Of a DNA stretch of 64,000 nt, positions 33,802-46,022 are shown in pieces. Below the pieces are notes generated by a model, which was not told the DNA's origin, ran no database searches, and was given only the letters and a program-made list of their open reading frames with translations. The translations under genes and the position numbers were made by a program. This stretch comes from Cichorium intybus (taxonomy: Eukaryota; Streptophyta; Magnoliopsida; Asterales; Asteraceae): positions 84,403,250 through 84,467,249 of the forward strand of contig CM042015.1 of assembly GCA_023525715.1 (NCBI GenBank), in the 5' to 3' direction. How positions within the stretch are numbered: the first letter of the stretch is position 1; every line of letters starts with the position of its first letter.

Positions 33802-36130
33802 GTTGGGTCAAACGCGATGATTTGATGAGTCAAAAGTATTTTACTAGCCAGTTGCCACGACCAGCCAATTGGTGAACCAGAGTGTGCCCGAGCTGGGTTC
33901 ATTAACATGAGTTTAAAGAAGCTATGTAGTTGGGTTGGATGTTTATCTACAAGACCATTACCGTAATCTTTGGGATTGCTTTGTAATTTGAGTAAGGATA
34001 AGTTTCTTATTCTTGGAAGGCTACGTGATTTTCGGGGATTGCATTGATGACCAACAATACTATTATGTAATTTTAGGGTTTGTATTTTGTAAGTCTTCCA
34101 AAGTGTAAGCAGTATAGTTTTCTTTGTGAGAGCTATAAACCATAGTGTGTTCGACCAGAATAAGTTTATGCTGAGTCTTTGTATTTTATGAAGCTGACAA
34201 TAATATAATTAGTTTCAGTGTATTTTTTGTTTTATTTCTTGATTGATTTCAATCTAAGGACCAACAAGTTCCATCATAGTGAAATCTAAAAATCTCTAAA
34301 TCAATATGTTCTTTGTAAAATCAACAATGACCTCCTCATCAAACACTACCAAATATCCTTCTTCAAGTTTTCAATCCTAATCCTTTTCTAGATGTCCTTC
34401 TTTAAATGAAAACAATTTTACCATGTGGCTAAGAAAAAACATGATGGTACTAGAGACTATGGACTAGAATATGTTTGATATTATCATTGATGGTCTATAT
34501 ATTCCTATGAGCAATATAACTAAAGAAAAAACAACCATAATTGTTCTCACTCATATGAGTCAATGGACTGAAGATGACAAGAGAAAGGTAAATCTGGATG
34601 TTAGAGCAAGCACTGACATCTGTAATACTCCACCTTATAGGATGTATTATATGGTAGAAAATAATAACACAACCAAGGAGATGTTGGACACTTTAAAGGT
34701 AGCCTATTAAGAAACTAAGTAATTTTGTGAAAACCAAGATAACAACCTAAACAAAAGGTATAAATATTTTTTGCAAACAAGAATGAATCATTAACTCATA
34801 CTTTCAACTGATTTAACTGTTTGATCAATGATATGAGGAAGTTTAGAATCAACAAACCAACCTTTGTACTCGTTCTCAGGTTTATTGACTCTCTTGATGA
34901 GAGTTAGGAATGCCATGTTGACATTCTAAAAAACAAAAAGAAACTCAAAACTATAGATCTTCAAAGTATGTTTGGAAATTTGAGAAATTATAAACAAAAA
35001 AAATCACAAATGCATGAAAACATATGACCAGGGGTGAGCATTAATTAGTTTTAATTGAAAACTGCCCGAACTGAACCTTAATCAGTTTGGCGATTTCGAG
35101 TTATTCAGTTTCGGTTCAATTTGCGGGTTAACTGAAACTGTTTGAAGAACAACCTAATGATGAAGATGATTCAGACGAAGCTGTTGTTGAAGACAATGAT
35201 GAGGAGATACTAGAATTTTATTACCTGACATCCCTAGATGCTCTCATTGTGAAGCAGTACAAAGGCTCCAAAAATTCAAGAAGTTACTTCAAAGTTGGAT
35301 CCAAAAATTTTAAAGCTAGTAAAAAATTCAACATTGAGAAACCAAAATTGAAGGCACCGGCTTCTGAAAAATGTCATAAGTGTGATGAAGCTGGTCATTA
35401 TGCCATATATTTCAAGAAGAAGAAGACTGATCAAAATGAAGATATATATGAGGCTAAGTACAAAAGGCTGGTTACATCTATGAAAAGGAAAAACATTAGA
35501 TCCAAGTATTACCGACTAAAGAAGAATAATTGGAAGAGGAATCATCTAATGATGAAAAAGTTGAAAAAGGGAGTTCTGTCTAATGGCAAAGAGAGACGAA
35601 ACTGATAGTAAAGCTTAAGCACGTTTGAGGTGACATTATTCAAGTTGTCAAATATAGTTCAATTTCTGATTGGGTTCCATTTTCAATATATCTATGTTTC
35701 AAAATTTGTCAATTACTTTGATAATGAGAAAAACAAAATGTTTGATTAGTTATGTGTTGATCTTAAAAAATCTCATGAAGAAAATATTCAACTAGAGCAA
35801 CAACATAACCACATGCTATCATTGTTGAATGACAAAATAACATAATTTTAATATATGAATACTAACATTCCCGATCAAAAACTTTAAAAAAAATTCTCAT
35901 AGATAAAAGAGATGAAGTTGTAAAAGATTCAAACAACATAAAAAACCATAAAAATTAGAGTTTTGCTCACACAAGAGTTTCAAATTTGATAAATGATCAA
36001 ATTCCTTTTCAAGTGAAAAAAATATATATAGTGATCCGTATGAAGATGTTGTCGATAAACTAGAGTCAATCAAAGATGAACCTTATTTTACAAACTCAAA
36101 TGATCTGATTCAAGATTACCAAGAAAGATT
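33802..36130 (+). pseudogene. Ty1/copia relic: probable 5' LTR remnant followed by degenerate gag
   Basis: TGTTGGGTC at 33802 begins a block of about 420 bp resembling a copia LTR. From an ATG at about 34328 the frames read a copia gag start: Ser/Thr-rich leader, then NFTMWLRKNM, WTEDDKRKVNLD (about 34565-34600) and NNTTKEMLDTLKVAY (about 34660-34710). Further on, a degraded zinc knuckle CHKCDEAGHYAIYF (about 35373-35415) has Phe where the last Cys should be. Multiple stops break it and no pol domain was recognised. The LTR limits are uncertain. Confidence 0.5.
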
Positions 36131-36143
36131 TAGGCATGCTGTT

Positions 36144-36830
36144 GTGGGCTTTGCTGAGGCATCCACGAGGTCGGAGGAGCCCAAGGCACAGGACGGACTA
36201 AGTGCCAACATGCATATTGTAGAGCTGGCAGTAGGGGCATTGCTAGTCATTTTGATGGCAGTTGTTGCCCTGGTTGTTCCATCGGTCACCATTGTAGTTG
36301 TTGTTCCCCTCTGCGAGTGTTGTTCAGGTTGTGCTGATTTTGGTTGCCATTGTTAGGATGGAAGCCGGTGTTAAAGACCGAATGGGAAGAAGCTGGCTTT
36401 TGGTAAGTTTGCACGACCGAGTCCAGTTTTTTAAGGAGCAACATGTATCTTGCTTGAAGTAAAGTGAGAAGAGGGTCCTGGTGACAAATGACGCTAGTGA
36501 CATTGTCGTATTTCTCGCCAAGCTCATTGATCATGTAGGAGACATGATGTTTTTCGGGAACTGGTTGATCAATGTTGGCTAGGAGATTGAATATAACATT
36601 GAAACGATAATAAGTGATAGATATCACTAATGAAAAGGTTGCAAATTTCATTTGCAAGTTGCATACCCCAAATGTCCTTGTTGTCCCAGAATAGGTATTT
36701 TAGATATGTCCAAACGATATGTGTGGTAACTCCGTTCTTAGTTAGTAGCATTTGAAGCAGAGTACGTTTGCTAATGTATCGTAAATCCAAAGTTTCACCA
36801 AAAAATCTAGCGTTTGCCATCCACGGTTAG
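36144..36830 (-). pseudogene. degenerate Ty1/copia gag relic (minus strand)
   Basis: Minus-strand frames give, in order, IVWTYLKYLFWDNKDIWGMQL (about 36760-36660), FNVIFNLLANIDQPVPEKH, YMINELGEKYDNVTSVICHQ and LTLLQARYMLLLKKLDSV. A Gln/Asn-rich tail follows. This is the same gag family as the relic at 20790-21870, better preserved. A frame break near 36650 and the absence of pol mark it as dead. Confidence 0.65.
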
Positions 36831-37051
36831 GCTCGATAGGTGCGACATTATAAGATGATTGTTGACACCAAAACTATAACAGTAAGTTTCGAATAATTCA
36901 TGCCAAACATCATAATTAAGTTCATATAGATCGAGGGTTAAAGCCTAAAGGTATATCTAATTTGATGTTCGTAATACCAAAGGGTTTTTCAGATTGAGTG
37001 TTTGCCATAAGGAAGCATGTAGGTTTTATGACATCAAAAAGAGGTAGCGCC

Positions 37052-37540
37052 TGTTGGAAAAAATAAGGTGAATATAAAAGTAATCACAAAATTGAGAAGT
37101 TGAACGCGTATATAAATGAAAGATGGTTATTGGTTACGTTTCGTAATTAAGAATAACATAAATACAATGTCGGTTACGATCTTGTATTTAATTATCGGTT
37201 ACGATTTTAGTTTTTAATGTCAATTTAATTGTCGGTAATAAGTCATAAAGGGTATCATTAAGGGTTGGTTATGGTTTTGTTGTATAAATACAACTTCTCT
37301 ACAACCATTTTAGTGACACCAAAAAAGTTGGACGCAATCCTCTCCTTTTCTCCCTCTATTACTGAATTTTCTTGCTACTGAAAAGGTAACATTCAGGCCT
37401 AGAAAGGTTCGGCCGGTCTCGAAGAACCGCTTCTAGCTGTTGTATCCTGAAAAACAAATACCCAATAGCGGAAAATTTTGTTTTAAGGACACTGTGTTAA
37501 ACATAGACCTCGACATAAATTTGTATTATGTTGTTCTTTC
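37052..37540 (+). repeat. left LTR of a degenerate, coding-poor LTR element
   Basis: Starts TGTTGGAAAAAATAAG and is repeated at 39452-40050. A TATAAATA box at 37283-37290 sits where an LTR promoter would. The right limit is set by loss of similarity near 37536; the exact end is uncertain and no target duplication was found. Confidence 0.6.
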
Positions 37541-39451
37541 GTGCATTATCGTAAATATTTTCCTATAATCTTAAACAAATTCGTTTGTGAGAAGCGAACA
37601 CAAAATAAAAAATAAACATTGGAAAAAGTTTGTGTTATTTTTTTTGCTTATTTTTACAAAAAAAGAAAAACAAATTGGTTTCTTCTTTGCTCGGTTTTAA
37701 CAGCAGCACAAAAAAATAATACAATTTTCTTTTAAGGAAATAACTATCAAGCTTAAGTTTAATTTCTTTAATTTTATGATTTTCTATTTCTATAAGAAAA
37801 AATATGTTTGAAATACATAAGGTAAAGTGAAACCGTGGGGTTTTGGTTATGCTAAAACTGAAAAATAACAAATCATGGATATGAATCCATAAAAGAATGG
37901 AACTTCATGGAGAGAGATCCAAGTATGAACCACAAGATCACACCATGTGATTTGTATTAATATTATATATTTTGGTATGATATTTAACACATGTTAACGT
38001 ATGGTTCTAAAGATAAGGACCACAAGTCATGCAATTTATAAACATGAGCTAGGGAGTGTGTTATGGTCGCCAAGAAAAAGTGATAAATATTGGAATAGTA
38101 GAACTGAGATTCTATGTTGGATATATACTTATTTTGAGGAATGTCCTTAATGCTACTATTGTCATAAAAGGTGAATAGTCATCCTCAGTTTGTAACATTA
38201 AACACGAAAGCTATGATTATGAAACAATATTATATGTTGCTCAATGATACATCGAAGAAGACATGTATATGTTGGAACTCATGGAAGAGCTCTAAAAGTG
38301 ATTAAAATGTCAAACGACATGAACTAGTAGAGTTTTTAAGTAGTAACTCTATGTGATCTCTTGGTTGACAATGAATATTGCTTTGGAATTTATAAAAACA
38401 TCACCATTTAATTTACACATATTTAGTTTATTTGAAACAAAATAAATAGATGATAGTTTTGAGTTTCAAATTAAAGAATTTTATTCCAAACAAATATTTT
38501 TGCAAAACTAAAATCTTGGTTTAAATATATAACTCATTTTGAAATCAAGAGATCACATTGCTATGTTTTAATATGATCTGGCATATTTGAACCAAGTGAA
38601 TACATAGAACTAACTAATTGATGTTTTTCAATAAGGTTATATAACAGCTTGAGCTGTCAGGATTTTCAATAGACGAAACCTTAGAAAATTTTGTTCTTTA
38701 TAAGAGGTTGATTAACATTTTAACAAAATGTTAAGATGTCAACAAAGGATGACTACGATGACATGTTGAACTAATTGGATACAACATATTCTTATTTTGA
38801 AGTCAAACAATATGCTCTCTCAAATCACGTACTATGTGGATCACCATAGTTATTGTGGGGGAAGTCGAGTTACAAACAATCTTCTTCGTAAAAGGACCTC
38901 ACAATATAGAATATAAGACACCGTTTGGTTTTGAAAAGGAAAAAACATTTACCTTTACATGAAATGTGGAGTGTCTTGCTAAATAATATGAGAATCAGTT
39001 TAAATATATTTTCATGTGTTTTCAACAGAAATGTGTATCGATTTCTTGTTTGTACTTAGGATCAACTGATACTTCATTAATCAAAGAGTTATTTCCATAA
39101 AATCCAATAATATTGGATGCAAATCATCATAACAATATATAGAGGTTTTGATGAATACTAAGGTCTTCAACATGAAGTTGAATGGATTGTGAGTGGAAAT
39201 ATAAGTATTCTAAATTTGGAACTATATGATTGAAAATTTTAATGTTTTCGTAAAAGATCATCATGGATTAAGTTAATAATGATTATATCATTCGAACTAT
39301 CAAGTTTTAGTAAGAAAAAGATCACTAAGGTTTATGTATCTCAAGGGAAGGTTCAAAGGGTAACACCTACCTATCATATGCATTGTTCAACTGTTGAATT
39401 TTATCTCGGTAGCTTGAAAATGTTTGACCAATTTTTATTCATGTGGGGAAC
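37541..39451 (+). mobile_element. internal region of the degenerate LTR element
   Basis: About 1.9 kb of AT-rich sequence without any recognised gag or pol motif. It ends with GTGGGGAAC (39443-39451), a plausible polypurine tract abutting the right LTR and giving plus-strand polarity. The element is either a non-autonomous type or a decayed copia copy. Confidence 0.5.
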
Positions 39452-40050
39452 TGTTGGAAAAAATAAGATGAATATAAAATTAATCACCAAAATCGAGAGG
39501 TTGAACGCGTATATAATCGAAAGATGATTATTGATGATGATTCGTGATTAAGAACGACATAAATACAATGTCGGTTAATATCTTGTATTTAATTGTCGGT
39601 TACGATTTTGATATTTAATGTTAATTTAATTGTCGATTATAAATCATAAAGGATATCATTAAAGGCCAGTTGTGGTTTTGTTGTATAAATACAACTTCTC
39701 TCCAACCATTTTAGTGACACCAAAAAGGTTGGCGCAATCCTCTCCCCTTCTCCATCTATTACTTGACTTTTTTTTTTTTTTTTTTTTTTTTTGAACGGCA
39801 AATCTATCCTACTCCTACTCCTAAACTACTCCTTGTTATGTTAGTGCCAGGGTTTGAACTCATGACCTCCTTGTTAGTAATCACCTTGTTAGCCAAGATA
39901 ACATTCAGGCCTAGAAATATTCGGGCGGTCTCGAAGAGCCGTTTTCTAGCTATTGTATCATGAGAAATAAACACCCGATACCGGACGAATTTATTTTAAG
40001 GACACTGTGTTAAACACAGGTCTTAGCATACATTTGTATTATGTTGTTCC
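39452..40050 (+). repeat. right LTR of the degenerate element, with an insertion
   Basis: It matches the left LTR from its first base (TGTTGGAAAAAATAAG) to about 40050 and keeps the TATAAATA box (39684-39691). Divergence from the left copy is clearly over 10% by eye, so the element is much older than the gypsy insertion. About 135 bp at 39765-39897 are absent from the left LTR. Confidence 0.6.
39765..39897 (-). mobile_element. SINE-like insertion in the right LTR
   Basis: A 25-base poly-T (39768-39792) opens the insert, as expected for a reverse-oriented retroposon tail. The minus strand carries GAGTTCAAACCC near 39855, partly matching the pol III B box (GGTTCGANTCC). The family is not identified. 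Confidence 0.4.
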
Positions 40051-40059
40051 ATATCAGTG

Positions 40060-40689
40060 TTAAAATGCCGACCGTGAGGAAGAAAGAAAACAGGAAGGAT
40101 AAGAGGAAAGAGACGAGAAATATCGATGAGAACCAATGAAAGCTCCATATCAGTGAGCTTCGATAAGATGATTGTTATCGGTGAGCATATTTTCCCAAAG
40201 TCCATATCTGTTCTCATTGATGATTAAATATACATCCGTTACAAAAGGGATAAGGCCTTGTGCCGAGATACAAAACATACACGACGTAATTACAAATGGG
40301 CCTATATTTACATATATACTCTAATAAGAAGTTTTAAATGTAAAAGTAGATAGTCAAAGTTAAAAGTAAACTTGACCACCAATAGAAGAAAGTACAAAAG
40401 TAACGCTTGCTAAAAGTTATTATATTGTTTAACCACTAAAATGAGAATGTAAAAATCCAGTATCCTTATTCCTTACTCGTATCCAGCCTTGTAATCGAAG
40501 AAGACGCAAAATTTTTAACAAATTTTCATTAAATTCATCAAAAGAATACACCTTAAATCCTTTTCAAGTCTATACATGAACTAGATATATTTCCAAAAAG
40601 AATAAATAAATAAGAAGCCAATACTTCTAGTTCCTCAAAGACCAGAATCACTATCAAGTCAATCAAGTCGTTCATGGATGCTCAAGAAT
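40060..40689. other. intergenic and likely 3' flank of the small gene
   Basis: No conserved frame seen. The minus-strand 3'UTR of the 79-aa gene should occupy the right side of this stretch. Confidence 0.4.
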
Positions 40690-40929
40690 TCAAATATGGC
40701 AACCGCAACAAAAGTAGTAGAAACAAAGTGTAGATACCATAACAACTGCTTCAAGAGCCGAAAGAATCTTGAAAAGAAACCGATCAACAAACCATCGACG
40801 CACATTAAACTTAGTCTTCTTCCATCGAAGCCCAGTGTTGCCCAATTTATTCCATAACCCCTTTCGGTTCTTGTTCTTTCCTTGCAACTTCTTGAAACCG
40901 AACATAAATAAAGGCTTTTTTTCTTCCAT
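40690..40929 (-). CDS. small single-exon protein with basic N-terminus and C-terminal membrane segment
   Basis: The 79-aa frame begins MEEKKPLFMFGFKKLQ. It is strongly basic through residue 45 (GKNKNRKGLW, RWKKTKFNVRRW) and ends in a hydrophobic, Cys-rich stretch (ILSALEAVVMVSTLCFYYFCCGCHI) running to the last residue. A minus-strand TATAAATA lies 71 bp before the ATG, a normal spacing for a short leader. The Lys/Arg-rich front with a tail-anchor-like end and a Cys-Cys-Gly-Cys-His terminus resembles a small plant protein family of unknown function; that resemblance is from memory and unverified. A longer frame reading through a different phase (40659-41042) overlaps and is not preferred. Confidence 0.55.
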   Translation of the reverse strand: MEEKKPLFMFGFKKLQGKNKNRKGLWNKLGNTGLRWKKTKFNVRRWFVDRFLFKILSALEAVVMVSTLCFYYFCCGCHI

Positions 40930-40999
40930 TTTTGAGCCTCGATGTTGTTCTTTTTGAACTTCTTATTATAATCTTTGAAACGTGGATGCACTTTGGAGG

Positions 41000-41007
41000 T
41001 ATTTATA
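41000..41007 (-). promoter_or_regulatory. TATA box of the small 79-aa gene
   Basis: The plus strand reads TATTTATA, so the minus strand reads TATAAATA, 71 bp upstream of the ATG at 40929. Transcription would start near 40975, leaving a leader of about 45 nt. Confidence 0.5.
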
Positions 41008-41009
41008 TT

Positions 41010-43060
41010 GGTTTGTGAGGGTCCGGCAACCTCGGCTGGCAAGAAGAGCCGTTGAAGGTTACAAAAATGAATGGTATTAAATTACTCCCCTTGGGTTTTG
41101 GTTGTGTGACAGTTATGGTCCTTGAGTTTGTGAGATGTCATGGCATGATTGTTGATCGAGTCCTAAATGTTAGGTGGCCAAAGTTGACTATGATTATTTC
41201 TGATTTTCTGTTGTTTCGAAAAATTAGTCAGAAGCTTGTAACGTTTTTAATTACTTATTTTTAATTATAAATGGTGTTGCTTAATCAATACATATACCAA
41301 TTTCCATATTGATTCATGAAAAATATCATTCGTCCTAAAATCATTGCAAATTACTTGCTACATCAATATTTTTACCACGATTATCCGGATTTACTATATA
41401 ATATCATATCCATTACCAAAAACTATGTGTAAGTTTTTAATCTTCATTTAATAATGCATTACCTAATGAGCTCCATTTGTTGTTTGTGAATTTGACTTTA
41501 ACTCGCAAGCGGCCTTTTATTTTGTCTATGATGGGTTCCATTAATATTTTATAATTAAGTCATATATTTTTATAAAAATATTTGTTTGTTTGTCTTTACA
41601 TACTTATACTAACATGAAAAGTATGTGAAATATAGAAGAAAAGTCTGAAGTTTAAGTCTAGAATACCGTCCATAGTTTTGGGACATTTTAATTTAGTTCC
41701 ATCATATTCGGTTGATAAGATACTTAAGAGTGCCACTTACAATGTCTATTATTTGAAAATAAACGAGTAGTTTAGATCAATATTAAAAAGAAATGAACAA
41801 TAAGTTGTGCCGTTAATTCATTTTAAATAGCAAAATTAATTCTTTTAAACACAACATCTATTAATCTAATTTTTAAAAATAAAATAGTTTTTTTTAACGG
41901 AAAAAGAAAAAAGAAAATGTACATATGGAAAAAAGTGCTCAGTCAAACGTAATTAGGTTAAAGAATTGTTATTGTGCCTATTTTTTAGGAGGAAATAAAA
42001 TGTAATTTTAGACAAGAGTAGGTACTATTAATAAATATTTGGAAAAGTTTTATTTGGCGCATTTACGGTACCGCGTTTTCTTGGGTCAATGATTGCTCAA
42101 GTTGGCGAACGTTAAGCTGTTGGTTTATTTCCAGGAAAGACTCTTTTTTTCTGATGTTTCCATGATCTGTTTATAGCACTTTGGACTCTGGAATAAGCAA
42201 AAAGTATTTTTTTTTTTTTGACACAAGAAGCAAAAAAGCTGATTTGCGGTAGCATGATTTAGTGATTTACAAAATGGCCCCTAAACTAAAGGCATATGTG
42301 TAAGGTGTGGCACTAACAAATTAGCTTTTGTAGATTGGTCAAAGGCCGGATTAGCTTTAACCAACTATCCTTTCTTTTATCTTTGGTGGTTAACCTTGTT
42401 AAACCATAGCACGTTTTATATACATGTGTTTATAGTTAATGCTACATTATATTGTTATCACTGATAAAATGGGCATATACACGTATCAAAATTTAGTCCA
42501 TAGTATTTTTTTTACAGAACCTAAGCCTCATCCTACCACCGCTAGAAAGCCGCAATGTTTCATATGATTTTTTTAAATATACCACTTATTGTTATCAATG
42601 TCTTTTATTTATAAAAAAAAAAAAAAGATGAATGCTTTTTTGATTCATTATCACCACCACCGATAACAAAATACATGAAAGATGAGTTGCAACATCAATA
42701 GATAGAATTGAAAAAATAGAGAGGTGGTGCATCATTTTAAATAATGAAAAATGTAAAGTATGTAACTAAGTCATTTACAAAATAAGAATAAACAAATGAA
42801 ATAGTAATGCTTGTTAACAATAAGTTCTAACATATAACATATAATTATCTGGTTTAAGTACAAATTGAGAAAAAAAATCATGTGACAATGCAAATGTAAT
42901 CTTACAAGATTCTTGTCTTGTTTTAACTTCAAAATATTAATATCATTTTTCATATATTTCAGTTTTATATATTGTGATTTACATATCGATCATAAGACCA
43001 ACTAGTGTGAACATTGAAAAGTGGAGTTTACCTTGTTTTTGCTCACCATGAGTGTATTAC
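41010..43060. other. intergenic, no gene seen
   Basis: Two kilobases of AT-rich sequence with poly-T tracts (for example 42209-42220) and no frame longer than about 70 codons with family motifs or splice support. Confidence 0.5.
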
Positions 43061-43063
43061 AAA

Positions 43064-43348
43064 TTACTTTGATAGAAGTTTAAGCAAGGTTAGTAGTTTC
43101 TTAATAAGATTTTTATTTGTGGTAGAAAATGAAAATTGAAGAGTTTGGGGGCCAAACATGTAAGGAAATGAGGATTGTGTTGGAGCCGTTGATTCCGATG
43201 GGTCCCACGTGGTGGTGGAATTAGAGCTGTTGTATTTGTGGGGCCATGAGTTCAAAAGCAGGCCTAGTCCAATATTTGGTGTGGAAAATGTCAAATCTGC
43301 CAGTTGGCATTCTCTTTCATGATTCCATTCTTCTTCGTTGCAAGCCAT
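43064..43348 (-). CDS. hypothetical 94-aa protein
   Basis: The frame starts MACNEEEWNHERECQLADL, continues Ser/Thr/Pro-rich (STTTWDPSESTAPTQ) and ends in a Lys/Leu-rich stretch. No domain is recognised. On the minus strand TTTATATATGG lies about 20-30 bp before the ATG, which is a TATA-like string but very close for a leader. It may be a small gene, a fragment of a larger one, or chance. Confidence 0.3.
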   Translation of the reverse strand: MACNEEEWNHERECQLADLTFSTPNIGLGLLLNSWPHKYNSSNSTTTWDPSESTAPTQSSFPYMFGPQTLQFSFSTTNKNLIKKLLTLLKLLSK

Positions 43349-43379
43349 CGTTTTGATTCCATATATAAAGGATGTTTTT

Positions 43380-45669
43380 TCTTTCCTGATTCCTGAAATT
43401 GTAATTATCAGATTATTTATTATTTAAAAGATTTGCATCATCTAAAGTAAAATTACGAAGTTGGTTCCTGTAGTTTACAAAGAGTCATTATTTTAGTCCA
43501 GCTTTGCATTCCGCTATATAGAATTATAGATGGTCTTATGATTTTAATTTCCCATATGAATATTGATAAACATAAAATGTCTATTTTATTATTTTTTAAA
43601 TATTTATTTATCCTTATCTTTTAGATATTCATAAATTATATTGATATTATTTTCATTTGTTTTATCACTATTAATTTTTTATTAAGATTATTGTAGGTGA
43701 TTTTAGTGTGATCTTTACAATTTTAGTTTAATGGAAAGAGTAAATTACACGATCATCGTGGTTTGGGGTAATTTGTGCGTTTGATCATTAACTTATATTT
43801 TTAACTTGAAGAGTCTCGATTGTTTGGTTTTATTACATGACTGGTCCTAACAGATGCAAAAAACTATATACCGTTATTAATTTCTTTTATATTTATTTAA
43901 TATTTCTTTCTTATTTATAATAAAAAAGAAAATAATCCCCACCACCTGCAACCACCCCACACACCCAACCCCTTTCTCTCACCGGAAAAAACTCGGATCA
44001 CATCTTTATCTCTCTATGCCTTCTGTTCTTCTCTCTATACCTTCTGTTCTTGCTCGTCGACCACCATATACTCTATTTCTCTCAGTCTCTCTCTCCCTCT
44101 AATGTTAATCTTCTTCACAACATGATATCAAAAAGGTCGAGAATGATTTGTTGATTGGGTTGTAGAAATCGGTTTTCAGATCGCTGATAAATTATATTTT
44201 TCTTTCAATTAGGTTTAACAACTATTGTTGAATAGGTTCGAGTTTAATCTAGTTGAGATGTCGAAGATATTCTTGATTTGGATTTCACTTGCAGGTTCGA
44301 TTTTGGATTTCGATTGAACCAATTATTTTTGCATTACATTCTCTATAGCAAATACTAAATTTGGGAAGCTTTAAATCACAATTCTGACATTGGGAAGTTA
44401 GACTATTGAGGCTCCAAAGCAGGCTATTTGATGTTTTGTGAAATTTCATAAAATCAAAAATTTTCACACGAGCGTCCCAAGAATTTTTCAGATCATTCTA
44501 AACTACGTATTTATCATTAAAAAATAACTTACATGACTCGATCAATTTATTTCCTCTTACAATTTAGTCGTAAACCCATTTTTATAATTTTTCTAATTCT
44601 TATTGAAAGAGTCAGTGACGAACTTCTGACCCTCATAACGTGTTCATACGAGTTCCAAATGAGCTGATTCATTTTACTATGTATTCTAGTCTGTCTTAAA
44701 TACATGGTAGGGTAAATAATAAATTGATTTAGATAAGTATAACACAAATTATTCAGTCCTAAATATAGGCATTTGGAAACTTAAATTTCCAAACTTAGTA
44801 AATTTTCTTACCATCTTAATGCAAAAATTTTGCTTAATTGTGGACACTCATAACCATCTTATATGAATTTGGATTTGGTTGATTTCTTTTGTCATGTAGT
44901 CTTTATTGTATTGACTACATCTCATAACCAAAAGTCACATGTTTTCCTATATTTAAGCTCATGTTCCATAGCATATAACATTGGTCGACATAAAATCATA
45001 AATATTCAACAACTTACCATTTTTAAAAGGGTATAACTCCTTTATACTAGCTCTAAAATAATATGTTTGTTTTTGAGTTCTCATCTCTAATGTCTCAATA
45101 AACATTGAAACTTTTTTTTATTACAATTATAATGCATTTTAAAATGGTCCCTAATTTCTGAAATTTTTTCAAAAAGACATCCGTTTACATTTCTAATTTA
45201 GGAACTCCAACTCAAGCCTTTAAGTACCGGTTCCTAACAATTTAATGCTTAAAACATAGCTTATCAAGTAATTTACAAGTTATGTCAACGTTTCCCAAAC
45301 TTGGAAAAAATAGTCCATCGTCACTAAAATATTCTCATTAAGCCTTAGTTAACTTTCAACTAACCTTGAAACTTTATATTACACTCATATAAAAATTTTC
45401 AATTAGTTTATGGAATTTATTTAATTTTCTTGTATTAGTTTATTTAATTTAATTTTAGAAAAATTATTTTTATTAAAAATGAAAAATAATCTATCCCAAA
45501 AATGCTAGAGTTACATTCATTTTATTTGAATTTTAACCTTTTATTGTTGGTATAAACATGATATCGAAGGTATAACATTGGCATTGAGGCAATTACACAA
45601 AAAACAACCATTATAGTCTACAATTCCGCTCTCCAAGCTCGAGGCTCTAGGCTTAATGTTTTCCCCTTT
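43380..45669. other. intergenic with a Mutator-like MITE end remnant
   Basis: At about 43739 AGTAAATTACACGATC..CGTGGTTTGGGGTAATTTG resembles the left end of a common Mutator-like MITE family; no matching right end was located. A pyrimidine-rich segment at 43990-44100 has a local duplication (TACCTTCTGTTCTT type). No exon was recognised in the remaining AT-rich DNA. Confidence 0.35.
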
Positions 45670-45678
45670 ATGATTTTA

Positions 45679-46022
45679 GGGATATAATGACTTGGTAGGG
45701 TAATGAACTTTTAAAATTGTTCACATTTGGTAACTGAACTTATTTTTATGCTTGATTTACCCATGAACTTTTTAAATTGTTCACATTTACTCACTTATGT
45801 TTTCTATATACATATAGCCATTAAACTTATTTTATTTGTACACATATGACCAATAACTTAATAATTATTTGTGGACAAAAAAAGTGACTAGATGCGAATG
45901 TTTTTTGGAAATTTCATGGTTAATCAAGCATAAAAGAAGTTCAAAACCAAATGTGGACAAAAAAACATAAGTGACTAAATGTGTACAAAACAAAGTTCAT
46001 TACCCTTACATATCATTATCCC
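45679..46022. mobile_element. 344-bp Mutator-like MITE
   Basis: Inverted ends begin GGGATA(TA)ATGA on the left and, read inward from the right, GGGATAATGATATGTAAGGGTAATGAAC-type sequence. The arms extend over most of the element (GTTCATTACCC, GTGACTAA and TTTGTGGACAAA-like blocks recur inverted). Flanking 9-mers ATGATTTTA (45670-45678) and ATGATATTA (46023-46031) match at 8/9, the Mutator-type target size. Confidence 0.7.

Noticed and set aside
36144..36356. Val-rich 70-codon plus-strand frame
   Set aside because: It is the antisense of the Gln/Asn-rich tail of the copia gag relic.
37052..40056. Target-site duplication for the degenerate LTR pair
   Set aside because: The flanks (GCGCC on the left; GTGTT or nearby on the right) do not match, so none is claimed.
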